Shown: positions 53,841 through 61,336, counted from the stretch's first letter. The stretch is DNA of 64,000 nt from an uncultured Prevotellaceae bacterium (GCA_902799905.1 CADCCB010000001.1:1-64000); one strand, 5' to 3'. Numbers and translations are program-made. The notes: generated by a model from the sequence alone, not told the origin.

Positions 53841-54175
53841 TATAATTTTGCAAAATGAGGTATTTGACAAATATAACTAACGCAATCCATCTCAAGACCG
53901 CCATCCTCCTCATCCTCGTCATCAACGAAACCGTTCTTTCGCTCGTCCTCTATGATGACGTTATGAAGAGGTTGTTCTATAGCAGCCCATAACCTGTTAT
54001 ATAGTTCTGGTGCATTTTTCTCCAATATCGGCATCAAGCCATATCGCTTACAACGACTTTCTGTCACCAGTCTTTTAATCTGTATAACATCTTGGTCAGT
54101 CAGTTCTACCTCGTCGCTTTCTATTACTACATCCTTATAGGTCAGCGGTACCATCAACTTAAATCTGTGTTTCAT
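53840..54175 (-). CDS. Small hypothetical protein, first gene of a four-gene run
   Basis: The 111-residue product has a helical middle (DVIQIKRLVTESRCKRYGLMPIL) and an acidic stretch (DDEDEED) near residue 90. Not recognised. The 179 bases upstream hold no clear TAnnTTTG promoter. Confidence 0.6.
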   Translation of the reverse strand: MKHRFKLMVPLTYKDVVIESDEVELTDQDVIQIKRLVTESRCKRYGLMPILEKNAPELYNRLWAAIEQPLHNVIIEDERKNGFVDDEDEEDGGLEMDCVSYICQIPHFAKL

Positions 54176-54354
54176 ATTCCAATCACTTTATTCGAACAAC
54201 TAAAAAAAAGAAAAATATAGCAACAAAAGTCGTAATTACCTTCAGTATCTAGCGATGGACTTGGGTTTCGACAGCCTCATTTTCGAGAAATATTGCGACC
54301 CCGACATGTTTGATTTAATAAATATCAGATACCACATTCTCTATAATCTATTCT

Positions 54355-54555
54355 TTATCTTTTCTTATAGCCGCCACTTGAACGTACATAGTAAAGACGA
54401 ACACCGCCATGACTATCCCAACTATACGATCCTGATACATTGGCACAGCAGTTATAACAACATTGTACGAAACCACCCTCAATAGGCGGTGTCAAGGTAA
54501 ACACTACTGGATTGCCACAATTAGGGCAAGTTACTGATACTGTTACACTACTCAT
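54355..54555 (-). CDS. Small zinc-ribbon protein
   Basis: The 66-residue product carries CPNCG (residues 10-14) and CCYNCC (33-38), forming a plausible single zinc ribbon, then a Gly/Ser/Tyr-rich tail. It begins 10 bases after the stop of the kinase-like gene and is the last gene of the RiPP-type operon. Role unknown; it could also be unrelated. Confidence 0.6.
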   Translation of the reverse strand: MSSVTVSVTCPNCGNPVVFTLTPPIEGGFVQCCYNCCANVSGSYSWDSHGGVRLYYVRSSGGYKKR

Positions 54556-54565
54556 ATTTAGATAA

Positions 54566-55411
54566 TTATTGACTTACTACAAATTGTTTCAAATCAAATC
54601 CATATTCGGCAAACAATGCATCTATTTCTGCAAATTCTATTTCCTCACGAAGCACCCCTGCGATGTAGTTGATAACTACATAAGTCTGCATTATCTCACG
54701 TGGGAACAAATCTTTCACATGTCGCATATCATCCTCGCTTGTGTAAGGATGAGCTGGAGAGCAAGCCAATTCAAAATCCAATAGCTCTAATGCCCATGTA
54801 TAATTCTGTTCGCTGATAGCATTGTGTAGGATATCGTGGTCATGCAGTACTCGCAGATTACGAATCAATACATTGGCAGCAATCATGTGAGCCTTTTTGT
54901 AACCACGCTCATTCAATTTTTCCCACTTAGCTACTTCTTTCTGTATCTGCTCTTGAGTCATAAAAGCAGCATCACAAATTCTGTAAGGGCATTCTACATC
55001 ATATTGCAACAAGCAGGGCTTTAACTTATGTCCATTAGGCAACGTTATCTCAGCATCAAGTTCCAACACATATTCCATGTGGTTGGTTTTTATGCCAAGA
55101 GCCTCAATCTCTTGCCCCATGATAAAATCACGTTCTGCATCCTGACGAAGCAGCAAGCCCCAAGTACCATCAAAGAACTCACCAGTATGCAAGAATGTGT
55201 GTTGTGTATAGCATAGTCCGTTGCCTTTACTTACAATGTAGCGTCCGCTCTCTGTTCTACCAACAACAAAACTGCGCCCATGTAGAGGGCTTGGGCAATA
55301 CATTTCCTTATCTCCGCTATCAAAACGGAGATAAGGTAACACAACTGTATACGCATTTGTCTGTTTACTTATACAAGAAAATACATATTCATGCGTCCTG
55401 TAAATCTGCAT
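54566..55411 (-). CDS. Kinase-like protein of the RiPP-type operon, catalytic Asp missing
   Basis: The family of this 281-residue product is not recognised. Its C-terminal half has a kinase-fold-like segment: a loop H196-N-A198-I-S-E-Q-N203 followed by a DFG-like L-L-D212-F-E. In active kinases of this type the loop reads HxD....N; here the aspartate is replaced by Ala198, suggesting a pseudokinase or altered chemistry. The N-terminal half includes GRSFVVGRTESGRYIVSKG. It overlaps the upstream 57-codon ORF by 23 bases and follows a maturase and precursor peptide, so it may bind or further modify the peptide. Kinase relationship is inference from short motifs. Confidence 0.55.
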   Translation of the reverse strand: MQIYRTHEYVFSCISKQTNAYTVVLPYLRFDSGDKEMYCPSPLHGRSFVVGRTESGRYIVSKGNGLCYTQHTFLHTGEFFDGTWGLLLRQDAERDFIMGQEIEALGIKTNHMEYVLELDAEITLPNGHKLKPCLLQYDVECPYRICDAAFMTQEQIQKEVAKWEKLNERGYKKAHMIAANVLIRNLRVLHDHDILHNAISEQNYTWALELLDFELACSPAHPYTSEDDMRHVKDLFPREIMQTYVVINYIAGVLREEIEFAEIDALFAEYGFDLKQFVVSQ

Positions 55412-55562
55412 CTAATTCTTTTTTAATATTTTGGGCAACTACCTCAGATAATTGGTTGTGAATTATTTCATATTGGCGGGTTGAAAAATTGTATCTTTCC
55501 ACACGAAAAGTACCATTTCTGTTTTCAATGACACAATGAATTTGAATACGATTTTCACACAT
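55389..55562 (-). CDS. 57-residue ORF between precursor peptide and kinase-like gene
   Basis: Translated directly from the - strand: ATG at 55560-55562, TGA at 55389-55391. It starts MCENRIQIHCVIENRNGTF and ends KKELDADLQDA; two early beta-like strands are followed by a helix. It overlaps the next gene by 23 bases, which suggests coupling and supports it being real. It is too short for usual length filters. It could be a helper or a peptide-recognition element; this is a guess. Confidence 0.5.
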   Translation of the reverse strand: MCENRIQIHCVIENRNGTFRVERYNFSTRQYEIIHNQLSEVVAQNIKKELDADLQDA

Positions 55563-55599
55563 AATTTAGTTATTTAAGAATTTATCCTAAAAGATAAGT

Positions 55600-55628
55600 G
55601 GGGGAAGGATGAAATACATCCATCCCCC
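55600..55628 (-). terminator. Stem-loop after the precursor peptide gene (attenuator candidate)
   Basis: GGGGGA-A-GGATG pairs with CATCC-A-TCCCCC around a 5-base loop, 11 pairs with one mismatch. There is no strong T-run on the - strand, so it may be a partial terminator or an RNA-stabilising hairpin that raises precursor mRNA over the downstream genes. Confidence 0.6.
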
Positions 55629-55637
55629 ATAATTGAA

Positions 55638-55742
55638 CTAAGAACTACGGTAATTAATGCCGCAATTTGATTCGAACTGCCTTGGGCAATTAGACATCTT
55701 ACGAACATCAGAAGATGCGCTAACATTCAATTCTATTTTCAT
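55638..55742 (-). CDS. Putative two-cysteine RiPP precursor peptide (34 residues)
   Basis: Translated directly from the - strand: ATG at 55740-55742, TAG at 55638-55640. The N-terminal part MKIELNVSASSDVRKM would serve as leader; the C-terminal part contains C19 and C27 in the core-like CPRQFESNCGINYRSS, with a repeated SNC motif around both cysteines. It lies 47 bases after the stop of a radical SAM/SPASM maturase gene, the usual place for its substrate. No other short ORF with this look lies between the maturase and the downstream genes. The modification (for example thioether or C-C cross-links) cannot be read from sequence. Confidence 0.7.
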   Translation of the reverse strand: MKIELNVSASSDVRKMSNCPRQFESNCGINYRSS

Positions 55743-55789
55743 AGTTATAAATGTTTAAGGTTATAGTGATATTTCTTGGGGAACCACAT

Positions 55790-57355
55790 TTACCCACCTA
55801 CCTTTAATTTCGTATCGCTATAGTTTTGCGAAATTTCTCTCTTTAGTTGTAAGGGAGCATAGTCTGGCATTTCTGCCAATCGTTCCCTTACTGTTTTTCC
55901 ATTCAAAGGGTCATAACCTTGCATCATTTTCTGAGCAAGTTCATATCGAGTCTTTGCCATATAACAATTCACCTCAGAGGCTTTCAATGGGGTTCCGTGT
56001 TCAACGAAATTGTTTCCTGGACAAAGATTGCAATATGCACAATAGTCATAGCGTCCGCACTCTTCATAATCATTTAGGGTTAAACATCTCCAATAAGATA
56101 GTTCTTTGCTATTATTGAGAATGCTACTGAATGAGTTATATTTCAAATTACCGAACAAAGTATGGAAAGCACAACAAGGAATCAAATTACCTTCTGGAGT
56201 GATGCAGAAAGAATTGTCGCCTGCACCACAAGGATTTTGATCCATTAATTTCGTTTGTCCGCCATAGTTTGGAGCCTCCTTACCCACGTACAAAGGTACA
56301 TTTTCATCTCTTAGAACAATCTCCAATTGCTCTTTTGTCATTCTGAGATACTTGCTTACACATTTATCTCCCTCTATAGAGTCCGTCAGACTAATTTCAA
56401 ATTGCGGAACAGCACCATATTGTTTAGCAATATCGGCCACAAGATAGTATGTCTTAACATTCGGGCGCATTACACAGCACTTGATATTCATTGGAACGCC
56501 CATAGCAGATAGTTGGCGAACAACAGCCATTGACTTTTCCCATGAACCTTTGATACGAGTGATATAGTCGTGTACCTCAGCAATACCACTATAAATAGAA
56601 ACACCTACTAAACGTGGATAATAGTTAGCCAAACGCTCCACATCATTCACAGTCTTCTGACCGTTGGTGAAAATGTCGAATGCTATACCTTTATTATATA
56701 GGTATTCTATCAAATCCCATGCAAAGGACTTTGAAAATGGATCTCCACCTGTCAAACATACTTTGACAAGACCTTGTTCATACAGTTCATCAATAATCCG
56801 TTTATAGTCATCAAACGTTAATTCTTCTCTATCGCCACGAGTGCTGACTTCATCATCATTACGTGTTGCGCCCTCATTATAGCAATGGATACACTTCTCA
56901 CTACAACGATAGGTCAACTCAAACATTACACTTGTGATGCCACCAACCTTTTCAGTATACATCTGTTCTGCATTAGAAATAGCGTATGGTAACTTTTCTT
57001 GCGTAGTACGTTCTACTTTCTGCTCTTGCTGGCAGTTGTATTCACTCACTCGTTTGCGATAGTCTGCAATGATTTCTTCCGTTGGAAATACCGAGGAAAC
57101 TATTCCCATCTGTTCCAACTGCTGAAAGAAAGGAACTAAGCTTTCCATTGCAATGTTTAGCTTCTTGCCAATAGTTTCAATATTCATTGTTCCATTTCGT
57201 GGAACAGACAGTATCTCGCCTATCACCATTGCAGAATAGCTTTCGAAGAAATAGCTCATACCAGCAATCAGGTTGTAATAGATTGCAGCCTGTGCCTTCT
57301 CATAGTATCTTCCACAAGTCCATATAGGACGGTAGTAATTATTTGTTTGCGTCAT
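55790..57355 (-). CDS. Radical SAM/SPASM peptide maturase
   Basis: The 521-residue product has an N-terminal winged-helix-like region (about 35-95) that may recognise the leader peptide, a radical SAM core with C151-x3-C155-x2-C158 binding the SAM cluster, and TGGDPF around residue 203. A C-terminal SPASM domain follows with cysteines at 376, 384, 394, 395, 433, 439, 442, 445 and 464, enough for two auxiliary iron-sulfur clusters. This layout is that of enzymes installing cross-links in RiPPs. A 34-residue two-cysteine peptide gene follows 47 bases later. The transcript starts near 57428 and has a 5' hairpin. I do not recognise the exact subfamily. Confidence 0.85.
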   Translation of the reverse strand: MTQTNNYYRPIWTCGRYYEKAQAAIYYNLIAGMSYFFESYSAMVIGEILSVPRNGTMNIETIGKKLNIAMESLVPFFQQLEQMGIVSSVFPTEEIIADYRKRVSEYNCQQEQKVERTTQEKLPYAISNAEQMYTEKVGGITSVMFELTYRCSEKCIHCYNEGATRNDDEVSTRGDREELTFDDYKRIIDELYEQGLVKVCLTGGDPFSKSFAWDLIEYLYNKGIAFDIFTNGQKTVNDVERLANYYPRLVGVSIYSGIAEVHDYITRIKGSWEKSMAVVRQLSAMGVPMNIKCCVMRPNVKTYYLVADIAKQYGAVPQFEISLTDSIEGDKCVSKYLRMTKEQLEIVLRDENVPLYVGKEAPNYGGQTKLMDQNPCGAGDNSFCITPEGNLIPCCAFHTLFGNLKYNSFSSILNNSKELSYWRCLTLNDYEECGRYDYCAYCNLCPGNNFVEHGTPLKASEVNCYMAKTRYELAQKMMQGYDPLNGKTVRERLAEMPDYAPLQLKREISQNYSDTKLKVGG

Positions 57356-57388
57356 AGGTTTTACCTTTTATTATCACAATAGAAGTGT

Positions 57389-57418
57389 GAGCCTTTCAGT
57401 CTATCCTACCGAAGGCTC
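57389..57418 (-). promoter_or_regulatory. Hairpin in the 5' leader of the RiPP-type operon
   Basis: GAGCCTT (57389-57395) and AAGGCTC (57412-57418) form a 7-bp stem with a 16-base loop, between the promoter and the maturase start. It could affect translation or early termination. Confidence 0.45.
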
Positions 57419-57432
57419 TGGTAAAACCTGTA

Positions 57433-57440
57433 CAAAGATA
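57433..57440 (-). promoter_or_regulatory. Promoter -7 element of the RiPP-type operon
   Basis: TATCTTTG on the - strand, 78 bases before the maturase ATG. The upstream -33 box is weak, which may mean an activator or low basal expression. Confidence 0.6.
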
Positions 57441-57687
57441 AAAGAAACAGCCCACACCCTTGGAGGATATATAGGATGTGAGCCAAGAATGGCTGCACAG
57501 GGAATATTCCAACCAAGGAGGGAACGTGTCATCAATCATCTGTTGTACGTTGAAGTTTACCAGACTTTTCGGTACAGATGAAAGCTAAACGCTTCCTTCA
57601 ATGTTTATCGCCCATTACTGAACGATAATGCAAAGATAAGAAATATTTAGCAAACAACGTTCATTGTGGGCTGTATTTTCACATTTT
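57441..57687. other. Gene-poor stretch upstream of the RiPP-type operon
   Basis: Within the 332-base gap 57356-57687 I find the operon's promoter and leader hairpin at the left end and no convincing gene in the rest. Short frames on both strands (for example + 57387-57581, and a - strand frame starting near 57531) have no recognisable features. A second TATCTTTG motif is present on the - strand near 57627-57634 (CAAAGATA on the + strand). Confidence 0.5.
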
Positions 57688-57810
57688 TTATCGCAATATC
57701 TGGATTTGGACGCTTCCACCTGTGGAGGTGACGTGCAATTGCGAGGTCCAATCTGCCATTGCGGTTGTCAGTAGGCCGCAGAAGGCCAATAATAACATCA
57801 TTCGTTTCAT
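57688..57810 (-). CDS. 40-residue secreted peptide or truncated gene
   Basis: Translated directly: ATG at 57808-57810, TAA at 57688-57690. A strong signal peptide (MKRMMLLLAFCGLLTTAMA) is followed by only 21 residues (DWTSQLHVTST then GGSVQIQILR). A TACCTTTG promoter precedes it, so it is likely expressed. It may be a true small exported peptide, or the 5' remnant of a larger gene; a second frame stays open to 57647, so a frameshift is possible. Confidence 0.45.
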   Translation of the reverse strand: MKRMMLLLAFCGLLTTAMADWTSQLHVTSTGGSVQIQILR

Positions 57811-57852
57811 ATTCACTTTTCTTTTTAGAGGGTTTAATCATCTATTGATTTG

Positions 57853-57860
57853 CAAAGGTA
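57853..57860 (-). promoter_or_regulatory. Promoter -7 element of the 40-residue ORF
   Basis: TACCTTTG on the - strand, 42 bases before the ATG at 57810. Confidence 0.6.
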
Positions 57861-57926
57861 CGAAACAAAGACGAAAAATGGAAGAAACGGCGTGACCATT
57901 TCTTCCATTTTACATTTATTATTGCT

Positions 57927-59120
57927 TTATTGCTGGGCGTTGGTGCGCATCTGGTTGAAGACGGAGGATACGAGGGACTGGAAACGAGATTCGCAGTCTT
58001 GGCGGATGGTGGACTCTGGGATATTTGGGTACTTCTTAACCAAACGATCACCAATCCCGATAGCCTGGTTGTGGAACTCCGTGGAGGCATCAGACCACGC
58101 TTTGCCTGTAGAAGGCGTTGGGGAAGGGAATACAGAATCGCAGAAAGTAGAGATGGTGGAGCGATAAGCCTGATCTATCATGCGCTCCATATCCTCTTTT
58201 AGCAGCGTTTGCTCATCTTTCGCTGGGGGCTGATGATTTGACTTACTAACAGGAGGTTGGGTCATCTGTTGGAGTGTGTCTTGCTGTTCTGATGCGACAG
58301 AATCGGCTACTATTTCTTCAATGACGGCAGACTCGTTCTTTTGATGCGTGAGTAATGCCAAACCTGCAGCAAACAAGGCAGCCAATAAGACAATAACTGT
58401 CACCCAAAGGAAATAACGACGCTTATGGAGAATATCGTGCAGGATTTCACCCACAGACTGGTAGCGATCTTCTGGCCGATCTGCTGTGCAGCGGGCTATT
58501 ACCTTATTATAAAGGGAGTGATCGGGCAACAGTTCCAGAATCTTGCCAAAGGCATAGATGTCTGAACGTACATCCACTTCCCCACCCGCCTTTTGCTCTG
58601 GGGCAGCAAAGGCATTGGTATGGCCCTGCGTATCAACAAACGCGTCTGTATAACAGAAACCAAGATCAATAAGTTTTACATCATCGTTGATATGGGTAAG
58701 CAGGATGTTATCTGGCTTCAGATCAAGATGAAGCACCTGATGACTATGCAGATATTGCAAGGCGGACAGCAACTGACGGACAAACTTCTCCGTATGCTTC
58801 TGCTCATTGAAATAGTCTGTATTCCTGGCCAATCGTTGCGAAAGTGTCTCACCATCAACGTATTCCATCAGAATACTGTCTTTATCGAGTGAGAGATAAC
58901 GCACTAAGTTAGGATGTTCCAGACGATAGCCAGTCTCAAACTCCTTACGAAGAGCCTCTTGATAGCGGATGTCACCTGCATATTCTACCTTCAAGCGTTT
59001 AAGGAAATGCAGCTTGCCATATAACTTTACACGGAAGGTGTCACAAGTGGCTCCCTGTGATTCCACCTGTTCGATGGCTTCAAAACGTGGCTGGTTATCT
59101 GAGAACTGCGAAGAATCCAT
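57927..59120 (-). CDS. Transmembrane serine/threonine protein kinase
   Basis: The 397-residue product has an N-terminal Hanks-type kinase domain: catalytic loop HLDLKPDNILL, LIDLG in place of DFG, and DIYAFGKIL in the C-lobe. One membrane helix (FLWVTVIVLLAALFAAGLALL, about 258-280) leads to a ~115-residue periplasmic region rich in Gln/Asp. The start at 59120 (MDSSQFSDN) was taken over the longer ORF because upstream codons are the intergenic region. It follows the HTH-like gene by 67 bases; together with the HU-family gene these probably formed one operon before a toxin-antitoxin insertion. Confidence 0.85.
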   Translation of the reverse strand: MDSSQFSDNQPRFEAIEQVESQGATCDTFRVKLYGKLHFLKRLKVEYAGDIRYQEALRKEFETGYRLEHPNLVRYLSLDKDSILMEYVDGETLSQRLARNTDYFNEQKHTEKFVRQLLSALQYLHSHQVLHLDLKPDNILLTHINDDVKLIDLGFCYTDAFVDTQGHTNAFAAPEQKAGGEVDVRSDIYAFGKILELLPDHSLYNKVIARCTADRPEDRYQSVGEILHDILHKRRYFLWVTVIVLLAALFAAGLALLTHQKNESAVIEEIVADSVASEQQDTLQQMTQPPVSKSNHQPPAKDEQTLLKEDMERMIDQAYRSTISTFCDSVFPSPTPSTGKAWSDASTEFHNQAIGIGDRLVKKYPNIPESTIRQDCESRFQSLVSSVFNQMRTNAQQ

Positions 59121-59187
59121 GATGATAATTGAAAATTCTTGGACTAGCCAAGCGGCAAAGTCGAGCGGATGATTGAAGATTGAAAGA

Positions 59188-59739
59188 CTATAGGACTTTG
59201 ATGGAAGAAAGGCCAGAGATGCGGCCTGCCGTGAATTGTCCCAACGACTCGCCACCACGCCACACATTGAGCACCAACAAAGGATGATGCAGCACGAAAT
59301 TCAGGATCTCAACCTCATCACCGATTTGAAGTTTACTGTTCAGGCTCTCCGTGATACGATAATGCTGGTTACCCAGATACTGCATCCTTACCATTCTGTC
59401 TGGCAGATAGGTAATTTCGACACAGGCACCAGGCTGCAAGTCAGCAGAGCGAATCTCCTCTTCTGGAGCATCAAAGTCGGAGTTTCCTTTGTCCTCAATC
59501 TGAGACAACTCTTCCCAATGGGCATAGCCGAGATAGCGGGCGATGGCATTAAGGGTGCTGGCATGGGGTGTTCGCTCATCCTGTGCAAAGCCCAAAAGTC
59601 GTTTCAGCGTTGTTGCACCAATACGGACTCCTGTCTTACTCTCAATGTCGAGTGATAGGAATTCACAATCTGAAGGAAGTCTTAGTTCGTTCCCAGACTT
59701 CTCTTTCAGCAGTTGTATAATATGAAATGGCAGGTTCAT
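59188..59739 (-). CDS. HTH-like regulatory protein with C-terminal SH3-like domain
   Basis: The 183-residue product has an N-terminal helical part (LSLDIESKTGVRIGATTLKRLLGF then STLNAIARYLGY) resembling a helix-turn-helix found in Bacteroidota kinase-associated regulators. The C-terminal ~90 residues have beta strands (GACVEITYLPDRMVRMQYLG and onward). It lies directly upstream of the Ser/Thr kinase. Its ATG overlaps the TGA of a leftover HU-gene tail by ATGA, showing that it was once coupled to the HU gene. Confidence 0.65.
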   Translation of the reverse strand: MNLPFHIIQLLKEKSGNELRLPSDCEFLSLDIESKTGVRIGATTLKRLLGFAQDERTPHASTLNAIARYLGYAHWEELSQIEDKGNSDFDAPEEEIRSADLQPGACVEITYLPDRMVRMQYLGNQHYRITESLNSKLQIGDEVEILNFVLHHPLLVLNVWRGGESLGQFTAGRISGLSSIKVL

Positions 59740-59754
59740 TGCAAGCTATTTTTA

Positions 59755-59792
59755 TCTTTCTCGAACTTGAGGTCTTTGTAGAGTTCGGGGGA
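59755..59792 (-). repeat. Leftover copy of the HU gene 3' end (direct repeat 1)
   Basis: These 38 bases are identical to 60880-60917, the codons for LYKDLKFEK at the end of the HU-family gene. Read on in the HU frame they continue as DKNSLQ and stop at a TGA overlapping the HTH gene's ATG. This is probably the ancestral HU gene end. The other copy bounds the far side of the AbiEii/DUF6922 module. Confidence 0.85.
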
Positions 59793-59795
59793 ATC

Positions 59796-60449
59796 CTACA
59801 CTCCGCCTTGTAACTGCGCCTTGATGTATTCTTGAATCTCTGTAGGAGTTACATCATAAATGGGAGATAGTTTCTCAAATTGGCTATCTCTACTGAAGAA
59901 ATCTCCATTAGTGATCATGGCAAGCAGGTTTTTCAGTTTTAGCTTATGGTCTGAGTGTTCCAATGCAAGTGGTATCAACTCCTGAATGTCAATGCCACTT
60001 TTTAAGATTGAATACAAGTCATAAAAATCTCTGAACTTTGCACGACGGAGCATCACTTCCATCTTCAAAGCGCCAATAGTACGGACATCAGCAATTCGAA
60101 GATTATTTTTGAAAATAATAGGCTGCATGGTACTGAGTTGCTTTCGAGGGGCAGCATAGAAAGACAATTTTACCCCATTTACAACAAACACCACATGATC
60201 AAAACCCAAGATATCCTCAGACTCTATAGTACCAATAGTACTGAGTTCTTTCTTTATGTTAGGCCATCCAACCTCCAGTTTATCCTTAGGCCCTTGCTTC
60301 CAACGCATGAAATCAAGGTCCTCACTTTGTCGAGCATTCAGTTGTAACGACAAAGCAGTTCCACCTACAAGAACAAATGGCTTGATGCAATCCAAGCGAG
60401 TTACTGCATCAAATAGTTCTGATGTCTGTGGGGCTAATCCTTTCGTCAT
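59796..60449 (-). CDS. AbiEii/AbiGii-type nucleotidyltransferase toxin
   Basis: The 217-residue product shows the motif FVLVGGTALSLQLNARQSEDLDFM, the GGTALSL...SEDLDF pattern of AbiEii-type toxins, which add nucleotides to targets such as tRNA and act in phage abortive infection. The ATG at 60449 overlaps the antitoxin-like gene's stop by four bases (ATGA) and was chosen for that reason. The module is bracketed by 38-bp direct repeats. Confidence 0.85.
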   Translation of the reverse strand: MTKGLAPQTSELFDAVTRLDCIKPFVLVGGTALSLQLNARQSEDLDFMRWKQGPKDKLEVGWPNIKKELSTIGTIESEDILGFDHVVFVVNGVKLSFYAAPRKQLSTMQPIIFKNNLRIADVRTIGALKMEVMLRRAKFRDFYDLYSILKSGIDIQELIPLALEHSDHKLKLKNLLAMITNGDFFSRDSQFEKLSPIYDVTPTEIQEYIKAQLQGGV

Positions 60450-60781
60450 GCTATCAGTTTTTTGTTCAGTTCGCGAGTAGCCATCGATCTTACGTAGGCT
60501 CCTGGCTTTTTCATCTTGAAATAATACCATGCGAAGAACTTGTTCAGCACATAATACATTTCTCCTTGAGCCACCACATTCTCAATCCATGCTTTCTTGA
60601 CTAACTTGTAGGGATAAATCTCGAATAGTTTGTTGATGTCATCCAAATCAAGATGGAGCATAACCAATTCTACCAGCATGTCATCAGGCACATCCTTAAT
60701 GGCATCCACTTGATAAGACCAAAAAGCATTCGCTTTCTTCAGGTGGTTTATCAATACTCGTTTTACTCCAGCTTTACTCAT
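60446..60781 (-). CDS. DUF6922-like putative antitoxin
   Basis: The 111-residue product starts MSKAGVKRVLINHLKKANAFW; it is helical and basic. I recall this family (DUF6922) as the regular upstream partner of AbiEii-like toxins in Bacteroidota. Its own promoter lies at 60802-60809 and it is translationally coupled to the toxin gene, the normal antitoxin-first order. Confidence 0.75.
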   Translation of the reverse strand: MSKAGVKRVLINHLKKANAFWSYQVDAIKDVPDDMLVELVMLHLDLDDINKLFEIYPYKLVKKAWIENVVAQGEMYYVLNKFFAWYYFKMKKPGAYVRSMATRELNKKLIA

Positions 60782-60801
60782 CGTGACACACATTTACGCT
60801 G

Positions 60802-60809
60802 CAAAGATA
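60802..60809 (-). promoter_or_regulatory. Promoter -7 element of the toxin-antitoxin module
   Basis: TATCTTTG on the - strand, 21 bases before the antitoxin ATG. Confidence 0.6.
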
Positions 60810-60869
60810 CGAATCTTTTATTAATCTTCCAAATTTTGACGAGTTTTCTTATTCCTTTAATCTTTCAGG

Positions 60870-61256
60870 TCAGGTTTTGTCTTTCTCGAACTTGAGGTCT
60901 TTGTAGAGTTCGGGGGAGCCGTTTTGGCTTTCGGGGAGGAAGTGGAGGCGTACACCACGAATATGTTTATTGGCACGGAAATCTTTGAGATTATCCACCT
61001 TCTCGCTCTCAATCTCGAGTTTCATCGTGCCCCAGCCTTCAAGCTTCACCTTGTCACCATTACGAAGATGACGATTAATCACAGTGGAAAGGCTTAACAT
61101 AATGCCATATACATCACCTGCATGACAGCCCATCTCACGCGCCACCTCCTCTGTGATCTTATCAGTATCACAAATCTGATTATGAACTGCAACAGCCTTG
61201 TATTTGCCATAAGTAGGCAACTTCGGCTTAGTCTCTTTCTTGATTCTGTATTTCAT
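60870..61256 (-). CDS. HU-family DNA-binding protein
   Basis: The 128-residue product is a divergent HU/IHF-type protein of the Bacteroidales kind: MKYRIKKETKPK, then HNQICDTDKITEEVAREMGCHAGDVYGIMLSL, and a beta-arm region GDKVKLEGWGTMKLEIES. The last codons (EKDKT, stop) differ from the ancestral end preserved at 59755-59792 because the toxin-antitoxin module was inserted here. The start at 61256 was chosen over a TTG at 61277. Confidence 0.85.
   Translation of the reverse strand: MKYRIKKETKPKLPTYGKYKAVAVHNQICDTDKITEEVAREMGCHAGDVYGIMLSLSTVINRHLRNGDKVKLEGWGTMKLEIESEKVDNLKDFRANKHIRGVRLHFLPESQNGSPELYKDLKFEKDKT
60880..60917 (-). repeat. HU gene 3' end, direct repeat 2
   Basis: Identical over 38 bases to 59755-59792. 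It marks the right edge of the ~1.1-kb inserted toxin-antitoxin segment. Confidence 0.85.
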
Positions 61257-61290
61257 CTTTTCCAAATTTTTGTGCAAAGAACCTAGAAGA

Positions 61291-61336
61291 AGAGGGTGTG
61301 CCTATTTTGACACACCCTCTATTCGTATCAGATACG
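61291..61336. promoter_or_regulatory. Hairpin and small palindrome between HU and XRE genes
   Basis: AGAGGGTGTG (61291-61300) pairs perfectly with CACACCCTCT (61311-61320). Next to it is the palindrome CGTATC-A-GATACG (61324-61336). They lie in the divergent control region; the first could be a terminator-like or leader hairpin, the second an operator. Confidence 0.6.

Noticed and set aside
54255..54485. 76-codon + strand ORF starting MDLGFDSLIFEKYCDPDMF
   Set aside because: The first 25 residues look protein-like but there is no promoter and the rest is antisense to the zinc-ribbon gene; at most a decayed fragment.
57387..57581. 64-codon + strand ORF over the RiPP operon promoter
   Set aside because: Starts at a GTG inside the leader hairpin, runs against the promoter, and has no recognisable features.
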